In this document: positions 45,159 through 57,409 of the stretch, piece after piece | Layout of the letters: every line of letters begins with the position of its first letter | Numbering within the stretch: the stretch's first letter is position 1 | Source: Hypoxylon rubiginosum | Taxonomy: Eukaryota > Ascomycota > Sordariomycetes > Xylariales > Hypoxylaceae | Assembly: GCA_902806565.1 (NCBI GenBank) | Contig: CADCXA010000053.1 | Span: 620,001-684,000 of the forward strand | DNA length: 64,000 nt | Direction of reading: 5' to 3' | Notes under the pieces: generated by a model | Database searches by the model: none | What the model was told of the DNA's origin: nothing | The model's input: the letters and a program-made list of their open reading frames with translations, nothing else | Program-made: the position numbers and the translations under genes

Positions 45159-46949
45159 ATGTCTTCGGATTCGGGCCACTCGCCTACCGATATCATCACA
45201 TATATCGGTATACCTCTAGCTGTCCTCGGTGTTTTACCCATCCTATACAATACCGTTGCGACGCTAGCGGCCTTGTCCAAGGTCAAGCGGATGCTCCGTC
45301 ATGGCCGACTAACGGCTTTGACGCGCAGCGACGTGGTGAACCGAGTTATCGAGGTAGAGCTACCGCGCTATGCCGTTACGCCCTGCGACCGCTTTACCGA
45401 CACCGAGCTATACTGGCGACCCTCGCGACAGCCCAGCTTCATCCCTGGTGGCTCCTGGACGACCTTTAACTGGCGGACTCGTGCCATCGGCGCCAAGACC
45501 CAGCGCCTGGAGTACGCTGATCAGCTGCGTCAACCCCAGGTCGACATCGCGTTCGATGAGCTTGTCGCTTATCTTCTCGACCTAGGTGCTGTCCCCGACG
45601 CGCACGGCTGGAAGCTCCTGCGCTCAACAGGCTTATGGACTCCGACTGGCTGCTCGCTGATGAACTCGCCTGATGGTTTTCATAGCGCTTTGACTATTGC
45701 CCCCTTGGATGATTCTGATGGGCATTTGTCTCTCAAAGCCAACTGGTCTTCGGATTGGACGACGCGGAATTTCTCTTCCTTGCCTCCCTATTGGATCAGG
45801 CTTCCGCCTCCAATAACTAGAACTCCCGAAGCTGCTGACCCTGTAAAAGAGGCATCAGCTTCCAATGATGCCGAAGTGGAAGACGTGGAAAAGGGCAAGA
45901 CGAAGGAGCAGATTAGCTCACGCAAAGAATCCCTCGATTCCATTCAGAAGCAAGCAGAGAAGAATTCAAGAGCCTCAATCACATGTCAAATATCTACCAA
46001 TGGTCTAATCTCCGCGATGAGACAGGAGGACGGTGCCCTCTTCTCAACTGCGAATCTACAGGGCCTACACATCGAGCACCTACGAATCCGAAGCGGCAAG
46101 TCTGACGGCGTCTGGTTTGCCAGCTTCGCTACTGCATTTGGCACCACCAGCCAGACCATCTTGTGGAACTACAAGATCCCGGACGAGATCCTAAATTTCG
46201 CCCGGCGAGACACCGTACCATGCGGCATCCTCGTATTACTGGGTGTTGCCGACGAGTCGCAGACACCCACGTGGGCCTCGAATTATAATACGAACGAAGA
46301 GTCGAGCGAGCTGTTCTTCAAGCGCACCGCGGAGCAACGTATAGCGGTTCAAGCTGAATCGCAGATGTCTCCTCCCCAGAGAGAGATCGCCACCCGACAG
46401 CGGATGCAGAGGGAGATGAACCAGAGAATGCAAGACAGTCAGTTACCTAACCTATACCCCGGACACCTCCCTATGATTTCGGACTAACAAACAGGATGGA
46501 CAGTGCGCGATCGCTTGCGGCTCGATAGTCAACGCCGCGAAGTACGCACGTCGGAGGCGCTGAAGAGCCCGAAGTGGGACACGAAGCTCGTCGCAGAGCA
46601 CAATCTGCAGTGGCTTAGACAGAAAGCAGACGGCGACGCCAGTAGCAGTCTCAACGTCGACGCGTCACTGCCGCTGAGGGGCGTCGTCGGCATGCTACTG
46701 CACCGCATGGTCCTAGACGGCGAGTTCGCGGCTTCGATCTGCCGGATGCTAGACTTGTGGAAGGCGTGGGCCGACAATGGCGGGATGCGCAAGTCCGACC
46801 TGGAGGCTCTATATGAGAGACAGGAGCTATTCGCTCTGGCCAGTCTGCTGGTCGCTCTAGTACAAGATACCGTGACAGCCCATGAGGGCACGCTGTCGCT
46901 TGACTTGCAGGAGTGCTTAGGGATGTGGAAGACTGTGCGGCTGGGATGA
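45159..46949 (+). CDS. Fungal-specific protein with one N-terminal membrane span, unknown function
   Basis: Exons 45159-46437 and 46495-46949 give 577 aa; the 57-nt intron (GTCAGT..GGACTAAC..ACAG) is phase 1 and joins to RWTVRDRLRLDSQ. Residues 12-35 (DIITYIGIPLAVLGVLPILYNTVA) form one membrane span. A conserved-looking globular part follows (PGGSWTTFNWR, ELVAYLLDLGA). Residues about 225-275 are charged and disordered. A second region (GVWFASFATAFGTTSQTILWNYKIPDEI) precedes a Gln/Arg-rich helix (RQRMQREMNQRMQ) and an all-helical C-terminus. I recognise the general pattern from mould hypothetical proteins but no named domain. Cellular role unknown. Confidence 0.82.
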
Positions 46950-47404
46950 ATAGGGTATTTATAATACACTGTTTTATTACACACTAGTACTTGATTCATA
47001 CGAGGATCTTTCCTACGCTCACCTACGGTAGCATCCCCCCAACGTACCACTTAGGCTGGGAGCATTTTAAGGGGGTTTGGATAATCTGTTATACTGCGTA
47101 TACCTGCTTCCTAGGTACCTAGGTATCTGATACCCGGGCTATCTCACATAGGGGTCATCTAGGCCAACAGATATCAATGGATCTGGACGAAATCCAATAA
47201 ATATGTGTGATCAGCTATCGTACGAAAACAAATACGAATAAAACAACAACAAAAGCATCGCTCTGACCCTAACTTCAAGCAATCAAACTAACAGGACAAG
47301 AGGGTCTTTGCAGAGGTAACCGAACCCAATAGCACCACCTGGCAGCGAAATGAAAAGAAAATTTTAAAAAGATATAGATAAGTGCAAACTAACGACACCT
47401 CCGC
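46950..47404. other. Intergenic with CCTAGGTACCTAGGTA palindrome
   Basis: Convergent spacer. A double palindrome CCTAGGTACCTAGGTA begins at about 47110. Confidence 0.5.
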
Positions 47405-47865
47405 TCACTTAATGTTGCCGTATTTCCCATGAACCTGTCCCTTCTCTTTATATCTATCTCCGGCCTTATATATATTCTCGGCTTGCTTTAAGTGATTCTC
47501 CAAAATTGGTTTATCGGATTTCGCTCCTTGATTCCGCAAGACCTTTCTATATTTGTCATTGAAATCATCGCGATCGTGGGCATGCCTTGAGTACGATGTT
47601 AGTTGAGCCAAGTCGAGCTGTATAATATACCAGCAAGCTACGGCCAAACGGACTTGTCAAACTTATCTGCCGTGTCCGTGGCAAAGTCCATAAGAACATC
47701 GTGATCGTCTCTATAATAAGATTTCCGCTCCATCGCATTCCAGTCCTTCGGTACACTGGAGTCAGGGGCTGGGATTTCTTCGGTATCGTTTTGTTCATTG
47801 GTCTTAGAGCTGTAGCCTCTTCGACATATTTCGTAACAGCCTCTTGAGCACGATGGATGTTTCAA
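47405..47865 (-). CDS. Possible small gene, 5' end missing (low confidence)
   Basis: Two frames join in phase through a 68-nt intron (47653-47586, donor GTCCGT, branch CAACTAAC, acceptor CAAG), giving about 131 codons. The product is highly charged and helical, with MERKSYYRDDHDVLMDF, then HAHDRDDFNDKYRKVL and a Lys/Gly-rich end KGQVHGKYGNIK. The frame is open from about 47888 but has no ATG before the internal Met near 47720, and no acceptor was found to attach an earlier exon. It may be a partial or decayed gene, or a short protein starting at the internal Met. No family recognised. Confidence 0.35.
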
Positions 47866-48273
47866 ATGGAGTGATGCAACAAGTCAGTGAATAATTGACC
47901 AAATTTCACCAATCAACCAATTACGGTTAGAATTAAAGCGACGCGTGTACTCTTTGGGTAAAATTACTAAGTATTCACTACTTGAGGGCTTGCGTCAAGT
48001 AGTACGATGTTGACTTGAATATGTGGTTTGACTGTATGCCATTATTCGGCTCCGTGGCACCTAGGAGTCATACTGCTCGAACTTCGTTGTCAGTGTATAA
48101 CGCTCAGCTCTCAAGTCCACGCCGTGTGACTCTGGAGTACCATTATACCCACGTGATTTTGATTAGCAGACGTGTCCATCATTAGTATTTAAGGATGGCA
48201 CTTATAATTCAAGAAATACCATCCGCTGTTCATCAACCACTATCTCGCACATACCGAGTAGAGGCTATTCACG
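47866..48273. other. Intergenic, nothing recognised
   Basis: Promoter space for the following + strand gene; AT-rich. Confidence 0.5.
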
Positions 48274-49760
48274 ATGGCGAACAAGAAGTCCCAATCGATC
48301 CAAGAGATCCCACTGCATATAATCGGCGGGGTCTTAGCCCAGTTAGATTCTATGCAACAACTTGCTCCTGCGATTTTGAGTCACCGGCTGTTCCTTGATG
48401 CCTTCAAGGATAACACTCGCACTGTCACAGCCAGTATCCTTCAGAATCAAATTCCGGAGAAATTGTTACCTTTTGTCATCGCAGTCCAACAATCTGCCAA
48501 GGTTGATCCCAGGAATCACGATGCCGTTCGGAGCCTTCTGATCAACTTTCAAGAAGCAATCTTGAACCCACAGAGTACTATATCTTCCCTTACTAGTGTC
48601 ACTCCACATCAAGCGGCAGAGATGGAGGAGACGTACATGGCTACGAAATGTCTCTGCGAAGGCTTCGCTGATGAGACCATCCCGGTTGCCAATGAGAGAC
48701 TCCAGCTAAATCATCCGCCAACGATCAGCCACGAAGAGATGTTTCGGCTGGGTCGAGCCTTCCTTCGATATCAACTCATGTGCAATCTGTTCTGTACCAC
48801 TGAGGGAATCCCGCTTTCGATGGAAGAGTGTGGTGAACGCTTCTTCCATATTTTCTCGCCCTGGGTGAATGAGCAGTTAATATGCATTTACGCTTATCTA
48901 GAATCCAAAGTTTGCGCGGGTAAGTCTCCAGTGATGTTACGATGTGCAATTAAATAACCCTCTCAGGATTCGACGAGCTTGTTGCTCATGATATTGAATG
49001 GGGCGAATTGCCAATTACTGCAGCCTTATCTGAAGATCAGTGCCCCAATATACAGGGATTTGTGAGTCCATCCATACCTAGTTCCAGTCACTTAATGCGT
49101 CTACGTCTAACCGAGTCACAGCTTCGTCAGAATCTTCCCTTTCTCAGCAAAGTATGTCGCTCCAGATCTTACGACGAATGGGCCCCCCTCTTAAAGCTGC
49201 AGCGGACCTACTCTGGTCTTTACGACTTCCAACCGGCTTATATCCTCGGTTGCATGCTGCCTAATGAGGCCACGATACGGGATTTGGAACTCGATAAAAA
49301 TACCGACCCCTTGGAATCATATGGCAATGCTAGATTGGAGAAGCTAAAGGGATCACATGATGGGCCACAGAATGACCTGACATCAAACACTTTTAAAATG
49401 TGGTTCCTTGCGTATAAAGAGAACTCGATATACTACACCGTACGTCACCCGTTATATACAAGCCTTTGGGAATGTGGGTACATCATTTGGGACTATCCTG
49501 AGCTCGACGAGGATACGGTGCTGCCTCTCATAGAACAAGTAAAGGCTCGTGAAAGGCACTTTCAGCGGGCCAAGCAGCCAGATAAGGATACAAGGATGCG
49601 ATCTCAAGATCGAAGATCGGACATCTATTGGTCAGGAGGAAGAGGTTACTGGCCTCTAGACGAAGTTGATTTTAGCAGAGTCTATGGTTTAAGTGAGAAA
49701 AAGAAGGAGAATCTGCGGCTGCAGTGGGATTTGGCTCAGTTATCCGAGTCCAAAACCTGA
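48274..49760 (+). CDS. Fungal hypothetical protein, F-box-like N-terminus
   Basis: Exons 48274-48919, 48967-49061 and 49122-49760 give 459 aa; the second intron (60 nt, GTGAGT..GTCTAAC..CACAG) is in frame and would read through unspliced. Residues 8-40 (QSIQEIPLHIIGGVLAQLDSM) resemble the start of an F-box helix bundle, followed by helical repeats. The C-terminal half includes MLPNEATIRDLELDK, ECGYIIWDY and RRSDIYWSGGRGYWPLDEVDFSRVYGL, a pattern seen in large, fast-evolving families of mould F-box-like or uncharacterised proteins. No signal peptide or membrane span. If F-box, it would recruit substrates to SCF ubiquitin ligases, but that is inference. Confidence 0.75.
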
Positions 49761-50298
49761 AAGGATATTTAGGGTATATGGATTGTGTCGAGTGGACTAT
49801 CATGGCTACGGTTAAATTATGTTCTCGAAGTCCATCATTCACTTTATAAAGCTGTTTCCCCCGGGCTTCTGCTCATAATGCTTTGACTTATGCTGTACCT
49901 TTCCTCTCTTGTAGTCTTATTCTAATTCCCTGCTTACTACGAAGGTAGTTTCATGACTAACCGTCACCAGACAACTCCGATCGAGCCTAGAATACTTAGA
50001 TAGGCACCTGAGAGGAGCCTGATATATTTTGAGCAGTGAGTCCTACATTATCTACCTAGTTGGTGTAACCTATTTCTGGTATCCGCGGAATCCCGATCGT
50101 CATTTTTATAGCCGTACTCTCGGTATATGCTTAATCGCGTCTGTAATACGTGATACCTACAAGGAGGTAGGTATATAAACATTTCTATGACCTTTTGTTC
50201 TCTGCTTTTTTACTAACCCCCCTTTTTTGGTCAGCTCTCACCATCTGAAGTAACACACCCCCGCTAATCGACCAAGTGAACGCTCTGTCATCGGCTCC
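49761..50298. other. Intergenic, nothing recognised
   Basis: AT-rich spacer with CTACCTAG-type words near 50050 and 50160. Confidence 0.5.
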
Positions 50299-51415
50299 AT
50301 GGAACCGCAAGATCAAGAAGAAATTGCGGAGATGAACTCGATAATACGCGAGATTCAGACCATCTACGATGCTGGCACCCCGATGTTCACGAAAGATGCG
50401 ATACGGAAGGTTGGCAGCGAACTTGATGTTTTCCAGAAAGGGGGGGCATCAAATGGTCGAGAGATCACTCTGAAAGGTATCAACGGAGCGGATTATACAA
50501 TTTTTGTTGGTCCTCCAGTACTTAAATCATCCAAGAACCAACATCTTGGAGGCTCGACGTGGTAGGCCGACTCCGAATCTACTCACTTATTCCCTCCCCA
50601 TGCTGAGTAGAGTGACAGGACGATTGGCTACAACTCGATTGAAAAACTTACAGTTGACAGAGACATTTGGTCTTTTGATCCTCAGACTACAAGATACCTT
50701 CCCATGGAAATCTCGGCCTGTACCAGAGAGATAACACGTGAACTGTAATATGAGGAGAATCCGACTGTGTCTTCCACAGAAGACTCGTGTCGAGCTTTCC
50801 AAGATGCAGAGAGGAAATTCATGGCAAGCGAGTACCATGAGCGGCTTGAAGCGATGCTTGCTACGGTAGACACCTTTCGTCCTCGATAAAATCATTGCTC
50901 TTGCACTAGGGCCCCTTATTCTAGGGTCGCAAATGTATGCCGGGGGGATGATTCAGCACACACTAATATCTGCCCTTCATTCGCGTCTGCTCCAGCGTGG
51001 AATATTATCAGCAGAGTCTGAACGCTATGTTCAGGATCCAGCGTACACGCAGAAGGATAGGGACGTTTTAAGCCCAAATGGCTTTACTGTTCTCGACGAT
51101 CCGCAAGCATTTCTACTGCTAGACGAGTCCAGCGTCCTCGTGTCGATTGGTCCCGATATTCCGGTGAAGCAAATCGTGGCAGACATCTGTCGTCCGGGTA
51201 TGATCATATGGAACAGGGGAAACGAAGAAACCAATTCATACCTGTTGTAAGCAAAAGCCATACTATTAACTCCGGAGCAACATCTAATACTTTACAGTAC
51301 AGACCCAGAATCTTCACGAGTGGTTAGAATGATCGAGAAAGAATACTTCGAGGTAGACTTCCCCTATCATAAAATTCTTGGCGACCTAGTCATGTATATT
51401 AGAAAGTCTGCCTGA
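50299..51415 (+). pseudogene. SRR1-like domain protein, disabled by a stop codon and a frameshift
   Basis: ATG 50299 begins an acidic N-terminus (MEPQDQEEIAEM..) ending near 50560. After a probable intron, coding resumes with DIWSFDPQTTRYLPMEISA.., continues TREL, then an in-frame TAA at about 50746-50748, then YEENPTVSSTEDS..FQDAERKFMASEYHERLEAML. At about 50867-50872 the frame must shift by one base to enter LDKIIALALGPLILGSQ..QHTLISALHSRLL, the SRR1-like core, then SVLVSIGPDIPVKQI and RPGMIIWN. A final 51-nt intron (51247-51297) leads to DPESSRVVRMI..LGDLVMYIRKSA and the stop at 51413-51415. One nonsense change (CAA/CAG to TAA would be a C-to-T change) and one indel in otherwise conserved sequence indicate a recent pseudogene, or errors in the assembly. 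SRR1 proteins link to circadian and stress regulation in plants; the fungal role is unknown. Confidence 0.65.
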
Positions 51416-52314
51416 CATAGGCAACTGAACGGCGGAAATTGTTGAATTTGAATAATGTACAGGGTAATCCAGCTTGATTGAAACAAGAATTATTGGAAAA
51501 ATTTGAGGTTGTGTCGCCTCGCCTCGCCTCGCCTCATGCCTCTAGCCTACCAGCGACCAAAGAGGTGACCACCTCCTGCGCGAGAGGACTGTGGGTATGA
51601 GCCGGGACCCGAAATACGAAGAGAATATAATGTGTCCGAGCGATATTGGGTTTGTTTTGGTCCTCCCCTGAGTTAAGACGAGGAGAAACGCTACCAGGGA
51701 GGAGAACGTCGTTACGAACTGCAATTAAGCTGGTATTTAGTGGTCGTACTATTGAAACAGCTAGTGACGCTTGTGATTGATTAATAGGTTACACAGACTA
51801 CCGTCGACATTTTTGGAATGCCATTGTGGATCGCCTAGGCGGCATAGTGGTGTCTCGGGTACTGGCATGAGCCAGAAAATGACCCGACGAACTATCTGAC
51901 CGTCACATGCCAGATACATACCGTCATTAGACCACACATTTTCGATGGGCAGGAATTCGAAACCCAGCGGAGTAATTCCGAAGAGCCTTGGCCATATTTT
52001 CGAGTATTCGGGAATAAGCCACTAATAATCGACCGATAACCTGAGCTGAAAATCCATCAATGCCAACTTCGGAGGCTAAAGATCGTAGGACAAGTGAGGC
52101 GGCAGGTTGCATGTCGAATTCGTAATATGGAGCTCATGGTGTTCAATAAATATTCCGACTACGTCCCATATATACAAGTTGAACCAGGAAAACGAACGCC
52201 ATCTCCATGCAAAAAAGGGGGACCGCCGAGCCCCAGTAGCCAATTAGGTATCCAAGATTTACCAACCAATTCTCTATTAGAGCCACCTTTCTCCTTTCTA
52301 TACCGGTCTAGACC
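51416..52314. other. Intergenic with a small CGCCT microsatellite
   Basis: No gene. (CGCCT)4 at about 51515-51535. Confidence 0.6.
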
Positions 52315-53983
52315 TTAGATCGGGGTACCTTTGACAAGGAACGGGTGCGCCTCCGTGTTGAAGACCCACTTGTTGTCGTGGCCGGCGTTGACCTGCCACT
52401 CGGCGTCGTCGGCCTGGATCAGGTAGCTGTACTTGAGGACCTCGGCGAACCAGAAGCTCTCCTGGAAGTCGGTGAAGCCGCCGCCGCCGGGGGCATTCAC
52501 GTCGTTGATGGAGCTGAACCCGACGCCGGCGCTGCACGTGGAGTTGATGTTGAGGAACGCCTCCCACGCCCAGTCCTGGTACTTGGTGTCGCCCGTCGCG
52601 CGGTACGCATAGTAGAAGCTCTCGATGACCTCAGGCCGGAGCACGTAGTCTCCGGCGCCCGACGGGATCCAAAATCCTGCGGTCGTGTAGAAGTCGCTCG
52701 AGCCGCTGGGCGGGGGGGCGTTGTTGCTCGCGTTAGCCGGTAGTTTGTTGTCCTGCCAGTAGAAGACCTCCGGGCCAATGCCGGTGACTGTGGCGGTGTA
52801 GGTTGCGTGACACGCCTCTACAAGGTCCAGTCCGAAATTGACATAATCCTGGTTATCGAGTGTAAGACCACCTAGGATGAAGTTTCCTCCGTCAAAGCAC
52901 GCGAGATGCGTAGACACGAACGAGAGATCTCCAGGCCCGTCGTAGGCGGCGAGGAAAGTCAACTCGGGCCTACTGGTGGGGTGGGAAGCGAGATACTTGA
53001 TGCTCGAATCGACAGCAGCGATCCACCGGTCCCTGTATTCACCAAAACGGTCCTGGTCATATACGAACATCTTGATTAGGTACTCGTAGAACGAGTCCGT
53101 CCCACCATTCCAGCCACCGCTAGAGTCGGTGAAGAGACCGGTGGTGATGTTGACGTCGGTTCCAATGAGTCCTGGGAAGGGTTCCCCAACATCGGGGTTC
53201 CGCACATTAAGAAGATAATCTTCAGCTACCTGCGTTAGGTTCGCATACTTGTCGTCCCCGGTAATGTCGCTTAGGTGAGTCCATTCGAGCACCAACGTGC
53301 CAATTGTGGCAATACCGTTAGTCGTGTCGTCGCCGACGGCGTACCCATCCGCGCCGTATATCAGCGTGTTTATGGGTACCCCGCTAGGTGTAATGAACGT
53401 TACGCTAAGAATATCGGCTAAGCTGATAGCTTGTTGCAGAATCTTATCAACCGAAGTTTGATCCGTAACATACTCGCTCAGAGGACCAGTCAGGAAATCA
53501 TATGCTACAACGTTGTGAGCTTAACTGCTAACTTTTCACCTGCTGACGAATCCTACCTGAAAGAAGGCCTCCCAAGTAACGAATTGTTGTTTCAAATACA
53601 GAGACAGATTCTGAGCCGGGGACGGTAGCGCTAAAGTCAATAGTCTGAATATGGTCCACGATCTGCGCGATGACTGCCTGATTTCCCATGACCAAGGCGG
53701 TCGAGATGGCGTCGACCGCACTGGCTCCCCACCCATTCCTAGCATAGAGGTTAGTTCATGTCTCGAGTATATCTCTCATATTTACACACCGATCGTTCTG
53801 GGAAGTTTTTGAGATAGGCCTCAGAGTGTCATTGGGGAACGCGTATTGGTAGTACCCATCCCAGGATCGCTGGAATGCCTCCTTCACGGCGTCTTGCCTA
53901 TCGGGATGGGATACATAGGAGGGTTGGGCGAAGACCGGTAAAGCACAGGCCAGGATGGCGCCAACAAATCTAGACGACACCAT
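52315..53983 (-). CDS. Secreted class I alpha-1,2-mannosidase (GH47)
   Basis: Glycoside hydrolase family 47, removing alpha-1,2-linked mannose from N-glycans. Exons 53983-53790, 53738-53557 and 53504-52315 give 521 aa. Joins read [14 protein letters not shown] and GGLLSAYDFL. The signal peptide [19 protein letters not shown] is followed by the mature start [18 protein letters not shown]. Family blocks: [73 protein letters not shown] and the C-terminal NTEAHPF, whose Thr binds the catalytic calcium. The N-terminal signal peptide without a transmembrane anchor matches the secreted mould type rather than the Golgi form. The 3' half is GC-rich. Start ATG 53983 is the only candidate. Confidence 0.95.
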
Positions 53984-56170
53984 GATTAAGCGGGATGTAG
54001 TAATATAACTACTATGAGCCGCCTTGAGGATACGACAGAATGAAACCGGTCGACCGAGCCTTCAGCAGATCAAGTGGCTAAGGACGAAGAGAAGAGAAGA
54101 GATGGGGTGAGTGGGAATAAACTCTAGTCTTATAAGCCGAGCGTTGGAATTATCTAAGCCACGGGGTACCGAGCGTCAGGATGGTCACAGTCTACTGATA
54201 GAATGTGGATATCTCCCACCTGCATCGTTCATCTTCCCTGACTGATGACGGGGACCCTTCGCGGGAGGTGAAAGCTTGGCCTGAAGGCAATTCATATTTG
54301 AGTAATATGACAGGGATCGGTGTGTTGGCCGACATGGTGTGTGGCTTGGTAGCTTTGAACCCATGCCGGACTTTGCTTTGCAGATTGGTAGACTGCCTAT
54401 ATGGTAAAAGCAAGTCACAGCGGCATAGCGGCGTTGCGGCTCGCGAGTTTATTGGGGGTGCGGGTTACAGGTTGCGGGTTGCTTTCTGGCGCGTACAGCT
54501 GCCCAACCGTTCACCAAGACAAGGAGGGCCCGTGGAGGGTGAACCAAGGGGTTGCTGCAATGCAACACTGCTGATCACAGACCTCAAGCACGGGGGATTC
54601 CCAGGTCAACAAGGTCTCGACTCGATAGACCATGTGGCATAAGCTGTACCTTGTTGCAGATAGGAGCGATAGCTCATATGATGGCCTAGACATTGCTCTG
54701 GTCAAGATGAGAAGCTCATCCGGCAACGGCAGGAAACGTTACAGGTAGGAATTCCAGCACGATGCCTAGTCTCCCAGGCAATCCAATACATATTTGGAGG
54801 ATAGCGATAGTTAGGCACGTATGACCTTCCAGAAGAAGCAAAGGATCGGCAGATCCAAGAGACTTATCCAAAGAAGCAGCAAGAAAAGGGGGTAGATTAA
54901 CGGGCCGTAATAAATGACAAGGCAATAGAAGCATTTTCCAAGTTTATGTCTTGTGACCAAGACACAAGAAAAGCCGGGGGAAATAGGGCGGGATATTGTG
55001 AATGCCGTGACGGCATGTCTTACGCTAAGGTACCCTAAGAATTAGCTAGGCAAATAAGGTATGACAGCATGTTATAGTTAGCCCTAGGGCTTTTGAGGGG
55101 GTGGAGGGAGAGAATAAGCTTGTTGGTTGGTATCACCAAGCACCTGGACAGAGGAAGAGCGGCTAAGATTCTCCAAGATCCAACGTTACTGGGCGAGAAT
55201 TGTCCCTAGACCCTTGGACATTTCAATGAGTGTGCCCTTAAACCCCCAACTCACGCAACTAACGAAATTAAGCTCCGGTACCTTACCCCAAATTTAGAGA
55301 TTAGGTTCGGTACCTCGTCAAGTCCTGCAAGTCCCAGCCCTCAAGTCCCCTTATCTAAGCTTTATGAGGTATGTGCGGGGAAACCCATGTGAAGAAGAAA
55401 AAAAAAGCGCCGAAATTTGAAGGGCTTCGGTTCCTCGCAGAGACCAGAGACCGATGACGATGCGACCTCCTTTCTGCGGGGTTACGCAAAGGTCATGCTA
55501 ACAAATATTGAGCACACGACGTATCGTATATGCACAATAGAGGTAAGGCGGCATGTGTGGTGGCTTTGAATAACTATGTGCTCGTTGGAGAGATTGGCTT
55601 TTTTTTTTTTCCATCCCGACCTGCTTGACTGTAAGGGAGGACATCTTATAACGTCATATCCCAGGAAATATTCGACAAAATTTCTAATTCGGAATTTCTA
55701 ACCTATCCCAACCTAAAAATAAAGGCGAGGCTAACAACAAACCTGGCGAAGCGTAGCTAGAACCGCCTCGACTAAGATCCTTAAAGGGACCAACAAGTAA
55801 GCTGAGCTAACACTTTGAATGTCTGTCTAGCTGATCCTGGCTATACTATATTTGTTACACCATCAAGTACAACGCCGATATATGGGGATGGATACGGCCA
55901 TTAAACCCCTGGAATATTGATCTGTCGAGTGCATCTATACATAGAATAATCTATACGCGATCATATGGAAACATGCATCAAGAAACACCTGCTCCTTGCT
56001 TCGATGCTTGCTAATTTACGACATCGACCATGTTAGTAGGTGACAGAGCTCTTAGCAGGGTTCTGAAGTCGTACGTCCCTTGTCGAGACTGTAGGTAGTT
56101 GGGCAGTTCGTGGTGGCATCTCTCGGTATGGGCCGGGCATTTCGCCTAGCTCACCTAAACTAGGCAGGTA
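53984..56170. other. 2.2 kb gene-poor region
   Basis: No coding signal survives inspection of either strand. A short direct repeat GTTGCGGGTT occurs at about 54462-54480. Poly-A at about 55399 and poly-T at about 55599. May hold unrecognised regulatory or non-coding RNA. Confidence 0.5.
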
Positions 56171-57409
56171 TCATCCCTTATCCCTGAGCTTAGCCAGCGC
56201 TGCCGCTATTCCGTCGCTCAGCTTTTCTTCCTCACGAGCTTTAGAAGTCGAGCTAGACGCCTGTGCTTGCGCCTGCTCCTGCGCCATCGTCTTCTTGGAC
56301 TCTTCGATAGCCGTGGCGATCATCGCTTCTTCATCGTACTCATCGACGGCCGTAACCTGGACTCGGCGCTCCGTCGGCTTCGTAGACTTCGGCTGCGGTT
56401 GCGGCGTGGCGCCGTCTCGGGACAAACTCGCCGATAGACTCGGCATGTCCCTGAGCGGTACGCGACTTAGCGGAATGGCTTTGTCAACAGCAGTGCTGCT
56501 CTCGCTTTCGACAAGCCGCCTCTTCGCGGCATGCTGAACTCGGAACGGCTCCTCTACGGCGCTGCACCATTTCTTGACTTTCTTCTCTCCCCATCCACCG
56601 ATGATGGCAACTTGTTCGGGGTCGGCGTTTATGGCATTCTTCAGACTGCCAAACGCGCTGACGAGCGATATCGCATCGGCTTTGTTGATACCCCTGGGCA
56701 CTGTGACGAACTCGACAAGCTTTTCGGGATAACTTGTAGCCTGTTGCCCCTTGATAGCGCCGAAACTTGCGTGCTCGTAGGACTTGTATAGCTCGAGATA
56801 CCTTGCTGCCTCGGCGGCGGACCAGCAGAGAATAATAGTGACGTTGTTGATAAGGGAAGTCTTTGAGAGTTCGCGCAACGAGTCTTCGTGGTTGGGAATG
56901 TCGACCATAGTTAACAGGATGCGCAGATTATATTTCCCCTGTAGATTGCGAATTCGCGTATATACGTATTCGGGGTGTAAACGATGATATTTGAGACTCA
57001 GGAATAGGGCGCATGTTGTTAAGCCCAGCCCGTAGTCAGCTGGAATATCGCTGTATTCCCATGCCACTGATCGTAGAGATGCCAACACGGGATTGCCCTT
57101 CTGACGCGGTGATACTAGTATCGAAGAACCGGAAGAACGTTGCGGAAGAGCCTGAGGTGTCGGCTGTACGATCTTGGGCCCCGTAGAAGGCCCCGTGGAG
57201 CTCGACGATGGTGGCGGCGGCGGCTTGTCTAACCGTTGAGGCGTAGGCTGCTGTATTCTTTGGGGGGTTGGTTGCTGTATTTTCTGAGGGACTGGTTGTT
57301 GAATGCGACTTGTGGGTTGGGATATAGGTTGGCTTGAATTGTTTGCATTCGCGGATGATGCTAGAGCAGAGAGAAATTCTGCATCCGCGCCAAAGTCATC
57401 ATCATCCAT
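56171..57409 (-). CDS. RAD10: Rad10/ERCC1 subunit of the XPF-type repair nuclease
   Basis: Non-catalytic partner of Rad1/XPF in nucleotide excision repair and single-strand annealing. Single exon, 412 aa. Residues 32-75 carry a Pro/Gln-rich repeat (IQQPTPQR-type unit about three times). The central domain (about 95-215) begins SILVSPRQKGNPVLASLRSVAWEYSDIPADYGLG and continues LSLKYHRLHPEYVYTRI, the ERCC1 DNA-binding core with a degenerate nuclease fold. A C-terminal helix-hairpin-helix follows (about 235-300: FVTVPRGINKADAISLVSAFGSLKNAI, GGWGEKKVKKW) that dimerises with Rad1. Beyond it is a fungal tail with YDEEAMIATAIEESKK, similar to a ubiquitin-interacting motif. It shares a 432-nt divergent promoter with the next gene. 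Confidence 0.94.
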   Translation of the reverse strand: MDDDDFGADAEFLSALASSANANNSSQPISQPTSRIQQPVPQKIQQPTPQRIQQPTPQRLDKPPPPPSSSSTGPSTGPKIVQPTPQALPQRSSGSSILVSPRQKGNPVLASLRSVAWEYSDIPADYGLGLTTCALFLSLKYHRLHPEYVYTRIRNLQGKYNLRILLTMVDIPNHEDSLRELSKTSLINNVTIILCWSAAEAARYLELYKSYEHASFGAIKGQQATSYPEKLVEFVTVPRGINKADAISLVSAFGSLKNAINADPEQVAIIGGWGEKKVKKWCSAVEEPFRVQHAAKRRLVESESSTAVDKAIPLSRVPLRDMPSLSASLSRDGATPQPQPKSTKPTERRVQVTAVDEYDEEAMIATAIEESKKTMAQEQAQAQASSSTSKAREEEKLSDGIAAALAKLRDKG

